Source of the DNA: CALHVX01 sp039198065
Lineage (GTDB): Bacteria > Pseudomonadota > Gammaproteobacteria > Pseudomonadales > Azotimanducaceae
Assembly: GCA_039198065.1 (NCBI GenBank)
Contig: JBCCTU010000007.1
Span: 123,965-187,964, forward strand
Reading direction: 5' to 3'
Length of the DNA: 64,000 nt
Shown: one piece after another, positions 60,700 through 64,000 of the stretch
Layout of the letters: every line of letters begins with the position of its first letter
Position numbering within the stretch: position 1 is the first letter of the stretch
Notes under the pieces: model-generated
Seen by the model: only the letters and a program-made list of their open reading frames with translations
What the model was told of the DNA's origin: nothing
The model's database searches: none
Translations under genes and position numbers: made by a program

Positions 60700-62028
60700 T
60701 CAGTAGGTCTCCGGCCGCTGGCGGCGGACCTGGGCCTCACTCACCGCTCCTGCGCGGTTGCCCCAGGAGGTGCGAATAAACGTTGCGACCGCGGCAACCT
60801 CGTCGTCGTCGAGCAGGTACTGAAACGCGTCCATGGGATTACGCCAGGGCGGCAACCCAGCGTCGGGCCAGCGACTATGGGGACCCTCCGGCGCATAGAG
60901 AATCGCATTCAGCATGGACGCCGGGTTGGCGTCCTGAACCACAAGGCTACCGGCAGCCAGTCGCGGCCCCATCTCCGGATCACCGAGCCCGGTCGGCAGA
61001 TGGCAGGTCCCGCAGTGGAGGTTGTAGACGGTGCGGCCACGACCCAAGAGCTGCGCGTCTGGTGTGGTCGCTTCCGGTTCGGCGCGAGCAGGCAATGACT
61101 TAAGGTAGCGGGCCATGGCGCGGTGATCGGCGTTCGTCAGGTAGCGCGTGCTGTTCATAACGACCTCGTTCATCGGGCCGAAGGTTTCGATGAATCCGTT
61201 GCGCCCCGTTGCAAGGTAAGCGGCGATGTCTTCCTCTGCCCAAGCCGCAAGCCCGCGCGGAGCAGCCGTAAGATTCGGCGCCGACCAGGGCAGCGTGCCG
61301 ACACCGGCTACCGGATGCCGGTACTCACCGCCGGCAAACCGTTGGTCATCGCGTTCATTGCCGAGCCAACCACGGGGTGAATGGCACGCGCTGCAGTGGC
61401 CAAGCGCTTCAACCAGATAGGCGCCGCGTCGCAGCTGCGGATCCGAAGCCGTCAGCGCCGGCGCAACCGGGCGATCGTTGAGAAACAGCGCTTTCCATAG
61501 CCCCAGCAGCGGACGAAAACCAAAGGGAAACCGCATCTCGTTCGCCGGAGCAACCTGCGCGACCGGATCAATGGAGCGGAAGTACGCGAACAGGTCGGCA
61601 AGGTCTGCATCCGTCGACAGTGCATACGCGGTATAGGGAAAGGCCGGATACAGATGCTCACCGTTCGGCCGCACCCCGCGCCGCATGGCAGCGACAAAAT
61701 CCGCTTGCGACCAGCGACCAATGCCGGTTTCGGCGTCGGGAGTAATGTTGGTCGAGTAAATCGTGCCGAAATCGGTTTCGAAGGCGACGCCACCGGCGAA
61801 CGGGCGCCCATCGGGAATGGTGTGGCAGCTTATGCAGTTACCGGCCCGAGCGAGGTAGGCGCCCCGCTCAACAGCGGTCGCGTCTGCGGCGTTGGACTTG
61901 GCAGCAAACAAACACCACAGCAGTACAATCAAGTCGGCACTGGCGCGCCTTAGACCCCGAAGTGATTTCCACCACTCCATCGCTCGGCGCGCAGGGCGAT
62001 TGTTCGAAACGCTCGACAGACTACTCAT
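60700..62028 (-). CDS. Tri-haem cytochrome c (alcohol-dehydrogenase subunit-like)
   Basis: A 442-residue protein with three CxxCH haem sites: NCISCH, HCSACH and HCGTCH. After a signal-like helix (ADLIVLLWCLFAAKSNA), three cytochrome c domains each carry a Met-rich or Met ligand region. This layout is typical of the membrane cytochrome subunit of alcohol/aldehyde dehydrogenases that pass electrons to quinol oxidase. Here no dehydrogenase subunit is adjacent. DUF1592 follows by about 50 bp, suggesting that it feeds electrons to or from that module. The start could also be ATG 61980. Confidence 0.9.
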   Translation of the reverse strand: MSSLSSVSNNRPARRAMEWWKSLRGLRRASADLIVLLWCLFAAKSNAADATAVERGAYLARAGNCISCHTIPDGRPFAGGVAFETDFGTIYSTNITPDAETGIGRWSQADFVAAMRRGVRPNGEHLYPAFPYTAYALSTDADLADLFAYFRSIDPVAQVAPANEMRFPFGFRPLLGLWKALFLNDRPVAPALTASDPQLRRGAYLVEALGHCSACHSPRGWLGNERDDQRFAGGEYRHPVAGVGTLPWSAPNLTAAPRGLAAWAEEDIAAYLATGRNGFIETFGPMNEVVMNSTRYLTNADHRAMARYLKSLPARAEPEATTPDAQLLGRGRTVYNLHCGTCHLPTGLGDPEMGPRLAAGSLVVQDANPASMLNAILYAPEGPHSRWPDAGLPPWRNPMDAFQYLLDDDEVAAVATFIRTSWGNRAGAVSEAQVRRQRPETY

Positions 62029-62117
62029 TCCGGTAAGGTACAGGGCAACACGCCCGCAGGTTAGTCAGGCACCGATCAATCGCTCGGCAAGCGCCGACTC
62101 AGGAGTTCGACACGCAA

Positions 62118-63071
62118 ATGAAGGCCACCCCTAACCCACTCACCACGCCGTCTCCGGCCCTTGCCCCGCATTGGTCACGCCCGTCGTTCGTGCTTGCGAT
62201 CGCACTGTTGGTTGGGTGCGCGGGGCAGTCCGCATCGACCTCGGCGGCACCGGCGCCGCGAGTCGACGAGTTCGCCGAAACGTTCAGCCAGCCCCGCCCG
62301 ATCGACGCCGTCGACACGCCGTGGCTTGAAGACATGACCTGGCTGGAAGTGCGCGACGCCATCGCGGCGGGTAAGACCACGGTTATCGTGCCCACCGGCG
62401 GCATCGAAGAAAACGGCCCGTTCCTCGCGACGGGCAAGCACAACGTCATTCTGGAAGCGACCTGCCCTGTGATCGCCCGGCAGCTTGGCAACGCGCTATG
62501 TGCCCCCGTTGTTGCCTTCGTACCCGAAGGCGACATCGATCCGCCCACGGGCGCCATGCGCTACCCCGGTAGCATCAGCCTCAGCGATGCCACCTACGAG
62601 GCGCTCCTTACCGACATCTGCCGAAGCCTGCGCCAGGCGGGGTTTCAAGACATCGTTTTGATCGGCGACAGCGGCGGCAACCAACGGGGCATGAAAAACG
62701 TCGCCGATGCCCTGAACACCGTTTGGGCAAAGGAACCAACGCGCGCTCACTTTATTCGCGCGTACTACAGCCCGGGCTGGGAGGCGACGGAGCAATACAC
62801 GGCCGAAACCCTCGGCGTCCGGGAAACGCGCAGTGACGGCTACCACGACGACATCTGGGTTACCGCGATGATGATGGTCATCGATCCCGGGCAGGTTCGC
62901 CACGCGCAGCGACTTGATAAAGGCCTGGCCTCAATCAACGGCGTCTCCATCGAGGACGTTGAAGCGACGGTCGCACTCGGGAAAAAGATGATCGAGTTTC
63001 GTGCCGGCCTGACGGCGGAAGCCATCCGCGAGAGCATCGCCGCAGCGACCCGCGCATCCGCAACAGACTGA
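62118..63071 (+). CDS. Creatininase-family lipoprotein
   Basis: A 317-residue protein with a lipoprotein signal (LAIALLVGC). The creatininase fold is shown by VIVPTGGIEENGPFLATGKH, CPVIARQLGNALCAPVVAFVPEGDI, DIVLIGDSGGNQRGM and the C-terminal DGYHDDIWVTAMM. Catalytic metal ligands fit the family (Glu/His/Asp, often Zn or Mn). Members hydrolyse cyclic amides such as creatinine, or are cofactor-biosynthesis enzymes. Export of such an enzyme is unusual. It is divergent from the cytochrome c gene and overlaps the next gene (TGATG). Confidence 0.88.
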   Translation: MKATPNPLTTPSPALAPHWSRPSFVLAIALLVGCAGQSASTSAAPAPRVDEFAETFSQPRPIDAVDTPWLEDMTWLEVRDAIAAGKTTVIVPTGGIEENGPFLATGKHNVILEATCPVIARQLGNALCAPVVAFVPEGDIDPPTGAMRYPGSISLSDATYEALLTDICRSLRQAGFQDIVLIGDSGGNQRGMKNVADALNTVWAKEPTRAHFIRAYYSPGWEATEQYTAETLGVRETRSDGYHDDIWVTAMMMVIDPGQVRHAQRLDKGLASINGVSIEDVEATVALGKKMIEFRAGLTAEAIRESIAAATRASATD

Positions 63072-63502
63072 TGCACTACCTCGCCTGGGTCGTCGCCGCG
63101 ACCGAGTTGGAGCTTCGGGAACGGCTTGCGCCCTACAACATCAATTCGCATCAAACCGAATCCTGCGACTGCGCGCCGGCACAGCGCTGCGATCCGGTCT
63201 GTTACATCAATCCCCAGGGTAAGTGGGACGGCTGGACGATCGGCGGGCGCTGGCTTGAGGTCTTCCCAAGCCCCGAGCTCAGCGCCGCGGAGTGCCTTCT
63301 GGGTATCCGGGACGGCTGGCCATCGACCTCAGAGCGTTTCCCGTTCAGCTTCGTCACCGAGAGCATCTGGCTGGACCAGGAACAGTGGTGTGGACCCGAG
63401 CGGGGTACCGTCACGACCGTAGACTTCGATGGCAAGGTCAGTTCATTGCTCGAAGCGGTGGAGCCCCAGGCGCGAATTTATGTGGTCGACTACCGGCGCT
63501 GA
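63071..63502 (+). CDS. Small Cys-rich protein of unknown function
   Basis: A 143-residue protein. A dense Cys cluster sits near residues 31-43 (TESCDCAPAQRCDPVCY), then WDGWTIGGRWLEVFPSPE and later a single Cys in WCGP. The GG-x-W and C-rich loop may bind metal. No signal peptide is clear. It is translationally coupled to the creatininase-family gene by a one-base overlap. I do not recognise a family. Confidence 0.68.
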   Translation: MHYLAWVVAATELELRERLAPYNINSHQTESCDCAPAQRCDPVCYINPQGKWDGWTIGGRWLEVFPSPELSAAECLLGIRDGWPSTSERFPFSFVTESIWLDQEQWCGPERGTVTTVDFDGKVSSLLEAVEPQARIYVVDYRR

Positions 63503-63536
63503 GACCCGCTGGTTACTAGCTCATTAAGTCGGCATA

Positions 63537-63663
63537 CCTCGCGGCGGGGACGCCAGGAACCTTGACTCGAGTCTTAGGAGGTCCCCGGCGAGAACAACTC
63601 GACCATCAAACCGGATGAAAGGTCGCCGAGGTTTGGTAGGCACGGCGAGATTCGAGCCGGGGG
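63537..63663. repeat. Direct repeat copy A (tRNA-Val 3' end plus flank)
   Basis: About 127 bp that recur about 190-191 bp further on (63728-63853). The first 63 bp align without gaps. The last part (63634-63663) resembles the 3' acceptor and T-arm end of the intact tRNA-Val. The copy is mutated in the T arm (GGCGAGATTCGAGCC rather than GCCCGGATTCGAACC), so it is not a working tRNA. Confidence 0.7.
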
Positions 63664-63683
63664 TTCGAGCCGCAGGCTCGAAC
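63663..63683. repeat. Hairpin 1 (perfect inverted repeat)
   Basis: Nine-base arms GTTCGAGCC and GGCTCGAAC with a GCA loop. Directly follows copy A and directly precedes hairpin 2. It also contains the T-arm-like TTCGAGCC, so it may derive from tRNA. Confidence 0.75.
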
Positions 63684-63705
63684 GGGCAAGCAGGGATGCT
63701 TGCCC
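63684..63705. repeat. Hairpin 2 (perfect inverted repeat)
   Basis: Nine-base arms GGGCAAGCA and TGCTTGCCC with a GGGA loop. It abuts hairpin 1. The pair resembles a REP/BIME-style or terminator-like structure, but no T tract follows. Confidence 0.75.
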
Positions 63706-63727
63706 TGGCGTCTTTCCAGTCGATCCA

Positions 63728-63900
<173 letters not shown>

Positions 63901-63915
63901 AAAGCATTGGAACAA

Positions 63916-63945
63916 AGTCTACAGCCGTAGTGGCCACTCACACAA
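63916..63945 (-). promoter_or_regulatory. Candidate tRNA-Val promoter
   Basis: On the minus strand TTGTGT (63945-63940) and TAGACT (63921-63916) are 18 bp apart and end about 15 bp before the tRNA 5' end. A moderate match read by eye. Confidence 0.45.
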
Positions 63946-64000
63946 ACTCCGACACGATAAAATCTCGATAACTTCATCGGTGCAACCAAGTCTGCGCAAA

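Overview
This window is a GC-rich, gene-dense stretch of a bacterial chromosome. The block infC-rpmI-rplT-pheS-pheT-ihfA-merR on the minus strand (25799-31422) is the arrangement typical of Gammaproteobacteria. Together with many RND/MMPL pumps, PEP-CTERM-type sorting, DUF1552/DUF1592 proteins, a carotenoid oxygenase and an alkylsulfatase, it points to a free-living, probably marine or sediment, gammaproteobacterium outside the well-studied genera. The exact lineage is an inference. There is no rRNA, no CRISPR array, no complete mobile element and no prophage. The only mobile DNA seen is a decayed IS3-family remnant.

Layout. 1-5.1 kb: the C-terminal end of a hybrid histidine kinase, a CHAT protease/transglutaminase-like fusion, a serine alpha/beta hydrolase, and an opposing single-domain response regulator. 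This is the best candidate for an undescribed conflict or cell-death module. 5.2-11.6 kb: a PRISE-like reductase, a lipoprotein, a MarR-DoxX pair divergent from an SdsA-type alkylsulfatase with a near-perfect 33-bp palindrome between them, and an Lrp regulator. 11.7-15.4 kb: tyrosine catabolism (hppD, a VOC protein, a frameshifted fahA) and a GST. 15.6-22.6 kb: a subtilase, a diguanylate cyclase, a PEP-CTERM-like secreted protein and a PrsT-like TPR lipoprotein. 22.6-24.2 kb: decayed DNA with the IS3 remnant. 24.2-31.4 kb: zinc-free L31, tRNA-Pro, a MOSC protein and the translation operon, including infC with an ATT start.

31.7-36.8 kb: a GntR-MFP-RND efflux operon with two matching operator-like sites. 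36.8-42.7 kb: small enzymes, an envelope beta-barrel, a LysR/MAPEG pair and a cation:proton antiporter with no canonical start codon. 42.9-50.4 kb: a thioesterase, MMPL transporter, LolA-like protein and beta-barrel in overlapping frames, followed by a carotenoid oxygenase and a flavodoxin-fold protein. This looks like a lipid or terpenoid export and processing locus. 50.4-53.7 kb: a tightly overlapping minus-strand operon (36-aa membrane peptide, amidohydrolase, SDR, TRIC channel). 53.8-63.5 kb: a TPR lipoprotein, MAPEG protein and an envelope module of DUF1592, DUF1552, a triple 'secreted repeat' protein, an unknown secreted protein and a tri-haem cytochrome c, divergent from a creatininase-family lipoprotein. 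63.5-64 kb: tRNA-Val(GAC), with a degenerate partial copy of its 3' end, two tandem hairpins and a repeat of about 190 bp period.

All family assignments come from reading motifs in the sequence and recalling family features. No database search was run.
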